Source: Burkholderia sp. GAS332 (GTDB lineage Bacteria > Pseudomonadota > Gammaproteobacteria > Burkholderiales > Burkholderiaceae). From it: 64,000 nucleotides of DNA. The notes under the pieces are model-generated. The model did not search any database, was not told where the DNA came from, and was given only the letters and a program-made list of their open reading frames with translations. The position numbers and the translations under genes were made by a program. Shown one piece after another: positions 1 through 8,552 of the stretch (positions are counted from its first letter, which is position 1; every line of letters starts with the position of its first letter). The stretch covers positions 1,984,001 through 2,048,000 of the forward strand of contig FSRV01000001.1 in NCBI GenBank assembly GCA_900142905.1, written 5' to 3'.

Positions 1-1
1 A

Positions 2-286
2 CGATGGGCCTTTGCCAATGGCATGGTGCTGCGCCCGGACGTCGCGGCGGGCGCGGTTTTCCACGACCGGAACCATTGGGCAACAGACGCGCAGTTCGTC
101 GGCAGTGCGCCGGGCGTCGCGCCTTTCACCGCTGTCTCATCGGCTCCGTCGGCGCTGGCGAAGGTGAAGCTGGACATGAACCTCAGCGTTTCGAAAAACA
201 CCGAGATCAAGCTGGAGTACGGCGGGCAGTTTGGAAGCGGGTATCGCGCGAACGAAGGGATTTTGCGCGTCAATCATCTGTTCTGA
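2..286 (+). CDS. Autotransporter / outer-membrane beta-barrel protein, C-terminal fragment
   Basis: The reading frame is open from the window edge to a TGA at 284-286, so only the last 94 or so residues are visible. The translation has alternating hydrophobic and polar beta-strand character and ends in IKLEYGGQFGSGYRANEGIL...VNHLF. A terminal aromatic residue and a GYRANEGIL-type last strand are typical of autotransporter beta-domains inserted into the outer membrane by the BAM complex. The passenger and most of the barrel lie outside the window, so the function of the whole protein cannot be judged. The assignment to the autotransporter class is inferred from the C-terminus alone. Confidence 0.6.
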   Translation, partial: RWAFANGMVLRPDVAAGAVFHDRNHWATDAQFVGSAPGVAPFTAVSSAPSALAKVKLDMNLSVSKNTEIKLEYGGQFGSGYRANEGILRVNHLF

Positions 287-376
287 GGGCTAGGTGATTG
301 AGGCGGGCGCGGATATCGCGCGCTCGCCAACAAGACGCGGCGCGAGGTCCGCGTTCATGAGCTGAGATAGATCAGC

Positions 377-414
377 TCATTCCTGCTGCGGGTTCGCTAA
401 TTCTCCGCTCATTT
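377..414 (+). promoter_or_regulatory. 11-bp-period direct repeat (regulator box A)
   Basis: Half-sites TCATTCC (377), TAATTC (398) and TCATTT (409) share one orientation. The last two are 11 bp apart and the first is 21 bp upstream. The arrangement matches the boxes found before several small genes in this window. It precedes the truncated acyl ligase fragment, so it may be left over from a lost gene or may drive the fragment. Confidence 0.4.
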
Positions 415-508
415 TTCGAGCGCATGATGCGTCAGGTGGAATTCAAGTGTCGGGCAGCGTTGTTCGCGGATAGCCGACGCTCCTGCCCCTGCAGTTCTGA
501 ACCCTGGC

Positions 509-1534
509 GTGCCTAAAGGCAGCCATCGTTCATTTGCGGCCTATTCCGCTATGGTCGGTGAGGCGGATGCCAGGGGCAGGCGTCAACTCATCAATGGCCC
601 GCTCGCGTATCTTTCCCAAGTGCTGGTCGACAGGACCCTCATCGGCGGCGGCACGCTTGTGCTGGAGCGCTGCTACGACCCCGCGCAGACGCTCGCGACG
701 ATTGAAGCGGAACGTATCACCGATATGTTTCTGGTCGAGCCGCAGCTTTTCGAAATCATGGATCATCCGGATGTCCGCCGACGTGACCTGTCCTCACTTC
801 GGTCCCTCGCGCACATCGGCGGATCATCGCCCGCGATCCTGCGGCGACGCGCGATCGCGCGTCTGGGGCCTGTTCTCACCCATATGTATGGAGCGAGCGA
901 GGCGGGTCTCGTCAGCGCGCTGCCTGCGGCCAGCTATGGGACGGCCCCTGAACTGCTAGCCAGTGCTGGCCGCGTTCGGCCGGGCGCCGAGGTGCGCTTT
1001 CGTCTCGCCAATGGAACGCTCGCGCGGACCGGGCAGCATGGAAAAATCGAGGTAAGGTCCCGCGCTGTGGCGCAAGGGTATTACAACCAGGCAGTCGAAT
1101 CGGCTCAGAAGTTTCAGGACGGTTGGTGCCTGACGGGCGATATCGGCTTCCTCGACGAAGCCGGCAACCTGCATGTTCTCGGTCGCGCAACCGATGTCGC
1201 CGAGGTCGACGGGCGCGCGATCGGTCCCACTTCGATTGAAGAAGTTCTGTGCGAGCTTCCCGACGTTCGCTATGCAGCGGCTTTCGCGGCGAACGCTGAC
1301 GCCAATGAGCACGGATGGATCGCCGCAGTCGAGCCGTGGGACGGAAAACGGGTGGGCGTCGCGCAATGTGTGCGCGCGCTCGAAGCGGCGTTGGGCGTGT
1401 TCATCGGCAATGCCGTGCGTATCTGCGTTGTTGAGCGCCTGCCTCTTACTGAGCAAGGGAAAGTGGACCGCGCCGCGATTTCAAGTCTTGGACTGGCGCC
1501 GTGCGATATGCACTTCAGGGAACTGGCCGAATAA
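509..1534 (+). pseudogene. AMP-binding acyl ligase, 5'-truncated
   Basis: This is the C-terminal two thirds of an ANL-superfamily adenylating enzyme (acyl-CoA synthetase type). Visible motifs are an AMP-binding-loop remnant (VPKGSHRSF) at the very start, YGASEAG in the middle, TGDIGFLDEAGNLHVLGR (hinge and A8 region) and EQGKVDR near the end with the conserved adenylation Lys. About 340 residues are present, whereas such ligases usually have 480-550. The roughly 170 N-terminal residues that should precede the P-loop are absent. The frame stays open a short way upstream of the GTG at 509, but its translation there does not look like a ligase. I read it as a decayed or truncated gene. A short stand-alone protein from the GTG cannot be excluded but should be inactive. 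Confidence 0.6.
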
Positions 1535-1601
1535 CGGCAGACGCGGCAGATGAAGATGCACGAAGACAGGCAGGCTAACGCACCGGTGTCGCGCGCGCCG
1601 A

Positions 1602-2267
1602 TTACCGATTCTCCGACGTTATCGACCAGCCAAGACCCCGGACGTTCCGGATCAAGGATTGCCCGTATTTCTTTCGGATTGCATGGATCAATACATCGAC
1701 CGCGTTGCTTTCAATCTCTCTGCCCCAGCCGTACAGTCGCTCTTCCAGTTGGCTACGCGAGAGTACCGCGCCTCGACGTTCAAGCAAGGCATGCATCAAC
1801 GTGAATTCACGCGCCGACAGCGGCGACTCGATACCATTCAGGAGAAGGGTGCGCCTTTCAAGATCGAGACCAAGAAATTCGTCGCCGATTCTCGAGGTCG
1901 CATAGCCTGTCGTTCGCCGCAGCACTGCGCGAATGCGTGCAAGTAACTCACGAACAACGAATGGCTGGAGGATGCAATCGTCGGCGCCGGTATCGAGACC
2001 GCGTGCATGCGTTTCCGGATCATCGTGTGCGCTAAGGAGCACGACGGGGACCTTGTTGCCCGCCGCACGTGATGCCTTCAACAACGCTATGCCGCCAATG
2101 CGCGGAAGACTCAAATTAAGGAGCACGACCGCGTAATAGCTTGCTGCGATGGCAAGGCTGGCGGCACGGCCGTCCCGTACCCAGTCGACGGTGTATTCCG
2201 CATCTCTCAACGCGCAAAATAGACTTTGACCCGTATGCAGGTCACTTTCAGCCAGTAGGATTCTCAT
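1602..2267 (-). CDS. Atypical OmpR-family response regulator with degenerate receiver
   Basis: This 221-residue protein has an N-terminal receiver (1-115) and a C-terminal winged-helix DNA-binding domain (about 130-218). It aligns without gaps to the regulator at 32360-33034 with about 149 of 220 identities by hand count. The receiver has lost the phosphorylation chemistry: the phospho-acceptor position 51 is Asn (AAT codon), the invariant Lys101 is Gln, Asp8 of the acidic pair is Ser, Thr79 is Ser and Tyr98 is Cys. The DNA-binding domain is intact, and the recognition-helix region (ESNAVDVLIH..RKK.GQ) is almost identical to the paralogue. The ATG at 2267 is preferred because GAGAG lies just upstream; a TTG 8 codons earlier is less likely. 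It lies 88 bp downstream of the AspT-type transporter on the same strand, so co-transcription is plausible. No partner kinase is adjacent. Confidence 0.9.
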   Translation of the reverse strand: MRILLAESDLHTGQSLFCALRDAEYTVDWVRDGRAASLAIAASYYAVVLLNLSLPRIGGIALLKASRAAGNKVPVVLLSAHDDPETHARGLDTGADDCILQPFVVRELLARIRAVLRRTTGYATSRIGDEFLGLDLERRTLLLNGIESPLSAREFTLMHALLERRGAVLSRSQLEERLYGWGREIESNAVDVLIHAIRKKYGQSLIRNVRGLGWSITSENR

Positions 2268-2355
2268 TTTTCTCTCGATGTTGTGCCCCAAGCGTTCCCT
2301 TTATCGGGTTCTGAACGCCATGGGGATGAATAGCCCCGTTCCTTTTGTAAGACCG

Positions 2356-4038
2356 TCAAACGAGCTCAATGAGCAAAGGGCCCAGCAGCGCCAACAGCAC
2401 ACTGGCGATTGCATACGTGACAGCAAAGGGCACGGTAGGCACCGCGCTTTCTGACTTTTCCAGCACCTGACCGAATGCCGGATTTGCGCCACGTGAGCCG
2501 GCCAATGCACCTGCGAGCAAAGCTGAGTTGTCGTAGCGCAATACGTAGCGGCCGAATAGCATGGTTAGGAGCAGCGGGAAGAGCGCGACAAATATACCGA
2601 GCAATAAAAGGGTCATCCCGCTTTGCCGGATCGTTAAGAGTGCTTGCATCCCCGAATTGAGACCGACCGCAGCGACGAATGCAGACAAGCCGAAATCCTT
2701 TAACAGTTGCGAGGCCGCCGAAGGCATTGCCCCATACTTCGGATATTTGCCGCGTATCCAGCCAAATATCAGCCCCATCAGAAGGCAGCCCCCACCCGCA
2801 CCGAGCGTCAACGCGAAACCGCCGGCGTAGACCACGATAAGCCCTAGCAGCAGACCCAAGACCAGACCGAGTCCCATATAAACAAAGTCGGTTTTGTCCG
2901 AACTGGGCAAGTCATAGCCCGCTGTCTCGACCGCGCGCTTGGTGCTTTCAGGCGTTCCGTAGAACGTAATGACGTCACCATGCTGCAACTCTGTTTCCCA
3001 AAGGAGGGGCAGTGGCCGCTCAGCCCGCGTTATGCCGAGGATAAACACACCACGGCGAAGATCCCGGTCGAGTGCGTTGCGGGCCTCCGAGATCGTCACA
3101 CGGTTCATGTCTTTTCTGGTAAAGACCGCTTGCCGGCTCTCCATCTCGACACTGATGCCTTCTGCCTCTGCGACTTCTTCTCCGAGCAGGTCCGCGGCAA
3201 CCACCACCCACTTGCGCATGCCGACAAGCAGAACAATGTCATCCTTCTCCAGTACCACGCCCGCTGCCGGCTCGATCAGTCTGTCCTCCCGGCGAATGCG
3301 CTCGACTGTGATCAAATCCCTCTGGCTGACTTCTAGATCCGCGATCGTTTGGCCCGCAGCCGGCCCTGCTCGGTATGCACGACCGACGAGTAGCGGCATT
3401 GATGCGCTCCGGCCAGGCCGTAGCCGCATGCCGCCGTCAGCCGCGTTCTCGGCTTTGATCGCCGCGTCATGCAGACCTTCACGCATAAATCGCGGCGCGA
3501 TATTCACACAGACAAGTATCGCGCTGAGCAAGCCAGGAACGTAGGTCACAGCGAAGGCGATTGCCACTTCCGATTGCAGAAATTTGACTTCTGTCGGAGG
3601 GAGTCCAAGCCTCGAGATCGCGTCTCCGGCCGTGCCGACAATAGCCGACTGCGTCAACGCACCCGCCGCCAGACCCGCTGCGAGGCCTTTATTAAGCTGG
3701 AATAGCTTTGCGCAGGCAACCACGGTAAAGAGTGCCGACAATGCAAGGAACGCGGCGAGCGCGAACTCGCGGAGCGTCTTGCGATTGAACGACGCAAAAA
3801 ACTGCGGGCCGGATGAATACCCAACCGCGTAGATGAACACGCTCAGCATGAGCGCCTTGACCCCGCTGTCGATGGTGACACCGGCTTGACTGATGAGCAC
3901 GGCCGCGAGCAGCGTTCCTCCCACGCCGCCCAATTGGAAGGAGCCGAAATTGATGCGACCGACGTAATATCCGATCGCGAGCGAGAGGAAAAGCGCAACC
4001 TCCGGCGACCTCTGAAATAGGGTGTGTAACGCGTGCAT
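2356..4038 (-). CDS. AspT/YidE-type putative aspartate:alanine exchanger-family transporter
   Basis: This 560-residue inner-membrane protein has two blocks of about five to six transmembrane segments (residues 10-185 and 390-560) flanking a soluble region with two RCK_C/TrkA_C-like modules (about 205-375). That is the architecture of the aspartate:alanine exchanger family (AspT, YbjL, YidE). Conserved features include the GALTQSAIVGTAGDAI and GSRGANPAFGQVLEK segments, which are repeated helical hairpins of the family. The substrate cannot be told from sequence; known members exchange amino acids or are orphans. The degenerate response regulator follows on the same strand. The ATG at 4038 is weakly supported, as no strong Shine-Dalgarno is visible. 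Confidence 0.85.
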   Translation of the reverse strand: MHALHTLFQRSPEVALFLSLAIGYYVGRINFGSFQLGGVGGTLLAAVLISQAGVTIDSGVKALMLSVFIYAVGYSSGPQFFASFNRKTLREFALAAFLALSALFTVVACAKLFQLNKGLAAGLAAGALTQSAIVGTAGDAISRLGLPPTEVKFLQSEVAIAFAVTYVPGLLSAILVCVNIAPRFMREGLHDAAIKAENAADGGMRLRPGRSASMPLLVGRAYRAGPAAGQTIADLEVSQRDLITVERIRREDRLIEPAAGVVLEKDDIVLLVGMRKWVVVAADLLGEEVAEAEGISVEMESRQAVFTRKDMNRVTISEARNALDRDLRRGVFILGITRAERPLPLLWETELQHGDVITFYGTPESTKRAVETAGYDLPSSDKTDFVYMGLGLVLGLLLGLIVVYAGGFALTLGAGGGCLLMGLIFGWIRGKYPKYGAMPSAASQLLKDFGLSAFVAAVGLNSGMQALLTIRQSGMTLLLLGIFVALFPLLLTMLFGRYVLRYDNSALLAGALAGSRGANPAFGQVLEKSESAVPTVPFAVTYAIASVLLALLGPLLIELV

Positions 4039-4470
4039 TTGACCAACTTTTTAAGGGTCGCTGGCAATGTCTTGATGCCAGTTGAGGAGCAGGAAGACGG
4101 AAGCTGCGCGGGTAATGAAATCTCCACATGCGAGCAGAGCAAGGCAATCCGGCAACGCTTCTTTCGCGGCGGCATTCGATTCGCCCTGGCCGGACAGGCT
4201 GCTGTATTCAAGGCGTATGGGCCCGCTCTTCAGGATCGCCTTGTTCCATCGGATAAAAGAGCCGCGACCTGGCATCACTGTTTAAGGGCCAAATGGGCCG
4301 GCAGCGTTGAGGTGAGCGGAAATCTTTCCAGTGGAAATATTAAGTGCGATTCGTCAGCGCGTCAACATCTTTCCAATGGTAAAATTTATTCGTCGGACGA
4401 TTTCGCGGTATGGCTACACCGTGCACGTCGATGTTCAATCGGCGCTTTTCGAGGCTTCAATTGCGGCGCC
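4039..4470. other. Intergenic region with a repeated TTTCCA-N-TGG element
   Basis: No convincing gene lies in this stretch between the transporter start and the hydrolase end. Two similar elements sit 45 bp apart: TTTCCAGTGGAAA at 4325-4337 (perfect dyad) and TTTCCAATGGTAAA at 4370-4383 (imperfect). They look like tandem binding sites for an unknown regulator. They lie about 290-345 bp upstream of the AspT-type gene, which is far for a promoter element. An overlapping open frame has no recognisable protein character. Confidence 0.35.
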
Positions 4471-5427
4471 TCAGTGACGCGCAAATGAATCGATCGCATG
4501 CGCCAGCGCGACCGGGTATTGATACATCATCGCGTGTCCTGCGTGCTTAACCAGCAGCAGATGGGCATGGGGCAATAAGCGCGTGAGCGCTGCGGCGTTC
4601 TCTTTGGCGACGACGGCATCGTCGGTGCCCGACAGCACCAGCGTATCGATACGCACCGAGCGCAGCGCGCCGGGGGCTTTATCGTCCGATTCCCACGCTT
4701 TCAGCGCGGCGGTTTGACCATCCGTGACCACGCTGGAAATGGCGGGCGACGGGTAGCCGGAAGGCTTGAACATATCCTTGGCGAAACACCGTTCGGCGTC
4801 TTTCACGCTCGATGCCGGGAACAGAACGGCCATGACGTCCTTGAACGTGACGCCAGGGCCGCCCGCCAGTTTCGCCATGACGTCCGCAGGCACCGGGATG
4901 CCGGTTCGGCCTGGCGCCAAAGCGCTCATCAATACCATCTTGCCGATTGCCTGAGGCTTGTCGATCGCGAGTTGCTGCACGATCGAGCCGCCCATCGACC
5001 ATCCGACCACCGTCGCGTGCTTCAACGCCAGCATGTCGATCAATGCGGCGGTATCGCTTGCCATGTCGTCGATCGTGAAGCTCGACGCATTGGGTATCGA
5101 ACGCCCGATGCCGCGGTTGTCGAAGACGATGACATCATGATGTTTCGCGAGTTCGGCGAGGAACGTTGCGTCCCATTCGGACATTGTCGCGCGATAGCCG
5201 GTGACGAGCAGAAGCGGGCTGCCATGACCGAATCGGTAATAGGCGAGGGGGCCACGTGGCGTGTCCGCGGTCTGTTCGCGATGACCTGCATAGATGAAGG
5301 ACGTCGCGGGCGGCGCCACGCACGCCGCTTCATGCGGGTAGCTCGCGGTTCGGGCGTGAGCGGTGGTCGATAGGGCGGCACACGCCAAGGTAATCGCGAG
5401 TGCTGCGGATCTTAGCGGCGTATTCAT
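4471..5427 (-). CDS. Exported alpha/beta hydrolase
   Basis: The 318-residue protein has a signal peptide of about 25 residues (hydrophobic core followed by TTAHA), so it is probably periplasmic or secreted. The alpha/beta-hydrolase fold is shown by DNRGIGRS, the nucleophile elbow GWSMGG (Ser144), an acid candidate in LSGTDDAVV and the catalytic His in KHAGHAMM near residue 299. The substrate is unknown; relatives include esterases and haloperoxidase-like enzymes. A direct-repeat box on the minus strand (5484-5500) lies 57 bp before the ATG, which suggests control by the OmpR-type regulator family of this window. Confidence 0.85.
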   Translation of the reverse strand: MNTPLRSAALAITLACAALSTTAHARTASYPHEAACVAPPATSFIYAGHREQTADTPRGPLAYYRFGHGSPLLLVTGYRATMSEWDATFLAELAKHHDVIVFDNRGIGRSIPNASSFTIDDMASDTAALIDMLALKHATVVGWSMGGSIVQQLAIDKPQAIGKMVLMSALAPGRTGIPVPADVMAKLAGGPGVTFKDVMAVLFPASSVKDAERCFAKDMFKPSGYPSPAISSVVTDGQTAALKAWESDDKAPGALRSVRIDTLVLSGTDDAVVAKENAAALTRLLPHAHLLLVKHAGHAMMYQYPVALAHAIDSFARH

Positions 5428-5483
5428 GGGGATGCCCCTTGACTCGATGATCGTCGACGTAACACGTCAAGTGTATTGATCAA

Positions 5484-5500
5484 CTATGAGCGTCGAATGA
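5484..5500 (-). promoter_or_regulatory. 11-bp-period direct repeat (box J) before the hydrolase
   Basis: On the minus strand TCATTCGACGC is followed directly by TCATAG, two half-sites 11 bp apart in the orientation of the hydrolase gene and 57 bp before its start codon. It matches the shared box pattern of this window, with a slightly divergent second half. Confidence 0.5.
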
Positions 5501-5538
5501 GGAAGAAGGCCGTCGGCCTGGGTTCCGGGAAAGCCAAG

Positions 5539-5799
5539 TTAGTGACCGACGTAAATCGACTTCAACCCCACGTCAGCGGCGGGATTGAATTCAGCGTCTG
5601 AAAGTGTGCCCGCGCGCGTGCCCGCATGGTCGTTCGCCGGGTTGGTGTGGACCTGCGCCGGCGCGGAACCCGGACCGACAATCTCATACGCGATCGTCTC
5701 AACCTGGGTTTCGTCGACCTGCACGATCGATTGCGCGAACGCCGCAGTGGGCAAGACGAACATAGCGGCAAGTAGTGTGGAGCGAAACAGGGCGTTCAT
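5539..5799 (-). CDS. Small exported protein of unknown function
   Basis: This 86-residue protein has a clear signal peptide (MNALFRSTLLAAMFVLPTAAFA, cleavage before QSIV). The mature part of about 64 residues is polar with no cysteine and ends in GLKSIYVGH. The general form resembles the many short DUF4148-like exported proteins of Burkholderiales, but I do not see the DUF4148 core and do not assign it. AGGAGAATCACC precedes the ATG. A direct-repeat regulator box lies about 80 bp upstream (5879-5895). Confidence 0.7.
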   Translation of the reverse strand: MNALFRSTLLAAMFVLPTAAFAQSIVQVDETQVETIAYEIVGPGSAPAQVHTNPANDHAGTRAGTLSDAEFNPAADVGLKSIYVGH

Positions 5800-5878
5800 G
5801 GTGATTCTCCTGCGAGACGTTAGGCTTCGGTCAGGGTCGGGGGACTTCGTGACCCATGAAAGCTATGGTAAGCGCGAA

Positions 5879-5895
5879 GAATTAGGTCAAAGTGA
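5879..5895 (-). promoter_or_regulatory. 11-bp-period direct repeat (box K) before the small exported protein
   Basis: The minus strand reads TCACTTTGACC then TAATTC, with half-sites 11 bp apart and 80 bp before the 86-residue exported protein. The second half-site matches the consensus well and the first differs by one base (TCACT). Confidence 0.5.
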
Positions 5896-6010
5896 GCATG
5901 CACGCTCATGCCACCAACACATCTACGACACCCAGCACTTCCTCCATCCCGCGAATGGAGACGCGAAATGGCCGACCTGATTCTCATCGTCATCTATTGA
6001 GTGCACCTTC

Positions 6011-6027
6011 TAATTCTCAGCTAATAG
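6011..6027 (+). promoter_or_regulatory. 11-bp-period direct repeat (box B) before the FAD monooxygenase
   Basis: TAATTCTCAGC followed by TAATAG gives two half-sites 11 bp apart, on the plus strand about 120 bp upstream of the FAD-dependent monooxygenase start. It matches the box pattern shared across this window. Confidence 0.55.
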
Positions 6028-6144
6028 ACGCGACAGACACTCTATTGCGGAAGCTCGCTTTTAATTGCCAGGACCATTGAACGCGAGTTTCACAACACGA
6101 GCTCAGCGTATAGTATTCCTGCCTTAAAGATAACGACGGTGCTT

Positions 6145-7278
6145 ATGATGAATGGAAACGTATTGATTTCCGGTGCGGGCGTCACGGGACTGGCACTGGC
6201 ATACTGGCTGGATCGCGCGGGGTTTGCTACGACGCTGATCGAGCTGGCCCCGGCATTTCGCCGGGGCGGCCAAGCCGTCGACATTCGGGGCGTCGCGCTC
6301 GATGTTGTCGAAGAGATGGGATTGCTCGAGGACGCCCGTGCGTTGCGAACGCGTCTGAAGGGCATGTCGATGCTCGACGCCGACGGCAACGAGACACAAC
6401 GCACCGAAGAACGCACCTTCAGTGCTGGCCGGCTCGACAGCGACGACATCGAAATTTTCCGCGATGACCTGTGCGAGCTTCTGATGGGCGCGATGCGCGA
6501 CCGCGTGGAATTCGTCTACGGCGACAGCATCCGCGCAATCGACGATCAGGGTGACGGCGTGGCGGCGACGTTCGCGAGCGGTGCGAACCGGAGATTCGAT
6601 CTCCTGATCGGCGCCGACGGCATCTACTCGAATGTCCGCAAGCAGTGTTTCGACGATGAATCCACGTGTGTTCACCCATTGGGCGTAGTTCTCGCCCTTT
6701 TCTCGACGCCGAACCTGATCAATCTGATCGATTGGCAACTGGGCCACCGGGAGGAGGGCGTCGGCTACGTGATCTATCCCAGCCACGACAAGAGCGAACT
6801 CCGGATTGGCGTTGGCTTCGCGGCTCCGGGATCTGCAATGTCCCGCAGCGATACGGAAGCGCAAAAGCAGCTTGTGGCCGGGCAGTGCGCTCATCTGAAG
6901 GGCGAATTTCCCCGCTTCATCAACGCAATGAAGACGACCGATCAGTTCTATTACAACGAGCTCGCGCAGATCCGCATGCCGTCATGGTCTAAAGGCCGTG
7001 TCGTGCTTGCCGGTGACGCCGCACACTGCGCATCCCCTTTCTCGGGTCAAGGCACGAGCCTCGGGCTCGTCGGTGCTTTCGTGCTGGCTTGCGAACTGGT
7101 TCGGCACTGGGATGATCCGGCGCAGGCGTTTGCTGCATACGAACACCGTATGCGACCGTATGTGGATCTGAATCAGGCTCTCGTCGATCTCACTCGTAAG
7201 GGCCCGACGCCGGATCACTTAATGACTGAAGCCAAGAACGGTATCGACCTCAGCGACTTGCTGAATAAGGCGGTATAG
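6145..7278 (+). CDS. FAD-dependent aromatic-ring-type monooxygenase
   Basis: The product is about 377 residues. It shows the three flavoprotein hydroxylase signatures: an N-terminal dinucleotide fold VLISGAGVTGLALA, the middle DG motif (LIGADGIYSNVRK) and the C-terminal GD motif (VVLAGDAAHCASPFSGQGTSLGL) that binds the FAD ribityl chain. This places it in the class A (PHBH/TetX-like) single-component monooxygenases that use NAD(P)H and O2. The substrate is unknown. ATG codons at 6145 and 6148 are both possible; a GTG at 6139 is less likely. It is a single-gene unit with a regulator box upstream and a hairpin with a T-rich tail just after the stop. Confidence 0.88.
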   Translation: MMNGNVLISGAGVTGLALAYWLDRAGFATTLIELAPAFRRGGQAVDIRGVALDVVEEMGLLEDARALRTRLKGMSMLDADGNETQRTEERTFSAGRLDSDDIEIFRDDLCELLMGAMRDRVEFVYGDSIRAIDDQGDGVAATFASGANRRFDLLIGADGIYSNVRKQCFDDESTCVHPLGVVLALFSTPNLINLIDWQLGHREEGVGYVIYPSHDKSELRIGVGFAAPGSAMSRSDTEAQKQLVAGQCAHLKGEFPRFINAMKTTDQFYYNELAQIRMPSWSKGRVVLAGDAAHCASPFSGQGTSLGLVGAFVLACELVRHWDDPAQAFAAYEHRMRPYVDLNQALVDLTRKGPTPDHLMTEAKNGIDLSDLLNKAV

Positions 7279-7287
7279 CCTTTGGAG

Positions 7288-7319
7288 GCCGGATGCTTCT
7301 GAGCATCTGGCTTTCCTCT
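7288..7319 (+). terminator. Rho-independent terminator after the monooxygenase
   Basis: The arms GCCGGATGCT and AGCATCTGGC (one G-T wobble) enclose a TCTG loop and are followed by TTTCCTCT. The hairpin lies 10 bp beyond the monooxygenase stop and also faces the end of the convergent lactonase gene. Confidence 0.65.
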
Positions 7320-7429
7320 ACCCACACGACCTAGCGATACCGCCGACGAGAGTTCGGTCCCCGTCGTAGCAGCCGATGAAGATCTGCCGAAGCGGACGAT
7401 TTCGATTGATTCGTAAGGTGTATGGACAA

Positions 7430-8317
7430 TCAGGCCGAGCGCAGGGTGCAACGCGGTTCGATCATTCCGGGTACGGCCGCTTTCATTGCAAACACGCCGC
7501 CGGACAGCGGTAGCGCAGCAAGCTCGGCAGCCGATCGCCCGTGTCGCGCCGTCGTAACGTACAACGTACGTAGGTCCGGTCCACCGAACGCGCACATGGT
7601 CGGGCACTGCGCGGCAAGCTCGTACTCGGCGACGATTTTACCGGCAGGCGAAATCCGCACGACACAGCCAGCATCGTATAGCGCGGACCAATAGTAGCCT
7701 TCAGCGTCGACTGCGGCGCCATCTGGACGGCGCTGATCCTTCTCGGACGGACCGAATCTGACCCAGGGCTCCCGCTCGCCAGCAATCCCGGTAGCCGCAT
7801 CGTACGATCGGCGATAGACGGAAAAACGGGGTGTATCGGCATGATAGAGCCATCGTCCGTCTGGACTAAACGCCAGGCCGTTGGAATTCAGCAAGCCGCC
7901 GTCTACCCGGGTCAACTGCTCGCCGTCCAGCCGATACAGTGCGGCGGCGTTGTTGGCTCGAGTTTCGTCGATCGTGCCAACCCAGAATCGACCGCGGGCA
8001 TCGCAACGGCCATCGTTGAAACGGGTCGTCTTCACATCGCCAGGATTGGGACACAATTGCCGCAGGGGCCGGCCGGCGCAATCGAGTAGCCAGATGCCGC
8101 TTCGCATCGCGGCTACGAAGCCGCCATCTTCGGTCAGTGCAAAGCTGCCGATGTGTTCCGGCATCTTGATCGACATGTCTTCGCCGCTTTCGGGATCGTA
8201 ACAATGCAGCGCCGGCGCGAGGATATCCACCCACCAAAGTCGCTGCAGCCTTTCGTCCCAGCGGGGACATTCACCGACCACTGCCTGCCTTTCCAAAACG
8301 CATTCGAAACGTTTCAT
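7430..8317 (-). CDS. SMP-30/gluconolactonase-family sugar lactonase
   Basis: This 295-residue six-bladed propeller enzyme of the SMP-30/regucalcin family hydrolyses sugar-acid lactones. Family landmarks are the metal-binding Glu in VVGECPRWDE near the N-terminus, the RFNDGRCDARGRFWVGTI segment, the LNSNGLAFSPDG segment with its Asn ligand, and RRPDGAAVDAEGYYWSALY with the catalytic Asp. The ATG at 8317 is chosen because it begins directly with the family N-terminus and follows AGAAGAAAG; upstream codons in frame have no family character. It is divergent from the lacI gene, with an operator-like palindrome (8479-8490) between them. In context it should open the lactone made by the SDR dehydrogenase at 16044-16817. 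Confidence 0.88.
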   Translation of the reverse strand: MKRFECVLERQAVVGECPRWDERLQRLWWVDILAPALHCYDPESGEDMSIKMPEHIGSFALTEDGGFVAAMRSGIWLLDCAGRPLRQLCPNPGDVKTTRFNDGRCDARGRFWVGTIDETRANNAAALYRLDGEQLTRVDGGLLNSNGLAFSPDGRWLYHADTPRFSVYRRSYDAATGIAGEREPWVRFGPSEKDQRRPDGAAVDAEGYYWSALYDAGCVVRISPAGKIVAEYELAAQCPTMCAFGGPDLRTLYVTTARHGRSAAELAALPLSGGVFAMKAAVPGMIEPRCTLRSA

Positions 8318-8478
8318 GCTTTCTTCTAAAGCCTCTGAATCATGGGTCACAGCACGGCCTCGGCCGCCGCGTTTATCGCGCGTCTGCGGTTCGGTCAGGT
8401 ATAAACGTGGGCTCCTGGCGCTGAGCGCATTCCCTGCCGTGCATGATGTTTCGCCGAGGGAATCCGCAGCCATTTTCT

Positions 8479-8490
8479 GGTAGCGCTATC
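8479..8490. promoter_or_regulatory. LacI-type operator (GGTAGCGCTATC) between lactonase and lacI
   Basis: GGTAGCGCTATC is a near match to the perfect GTTAGCGCTAAC sites before the ilvD operon and the porin; the central eight bases TAGCGCTA are identical. It lies between the divergent lactonase and lacI starts, where it could give both regulation and autoregulation. Confidence 0.6.
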
Positions 8491-8552
8491 ATACGCTAGT
8501 ATCTCGAGCCATTGATATCGGCCAACCGGCATTCTCTGAGGAACAATCCTGT

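Noticed and set aside
4033..4488. Plus-strand frame of 151 codons in the transporter-hydrolase gap
   Set aside because: No start signal, no family character, overlaps both neighbouring genes' ends and contains the repeated TTTCCA elements.
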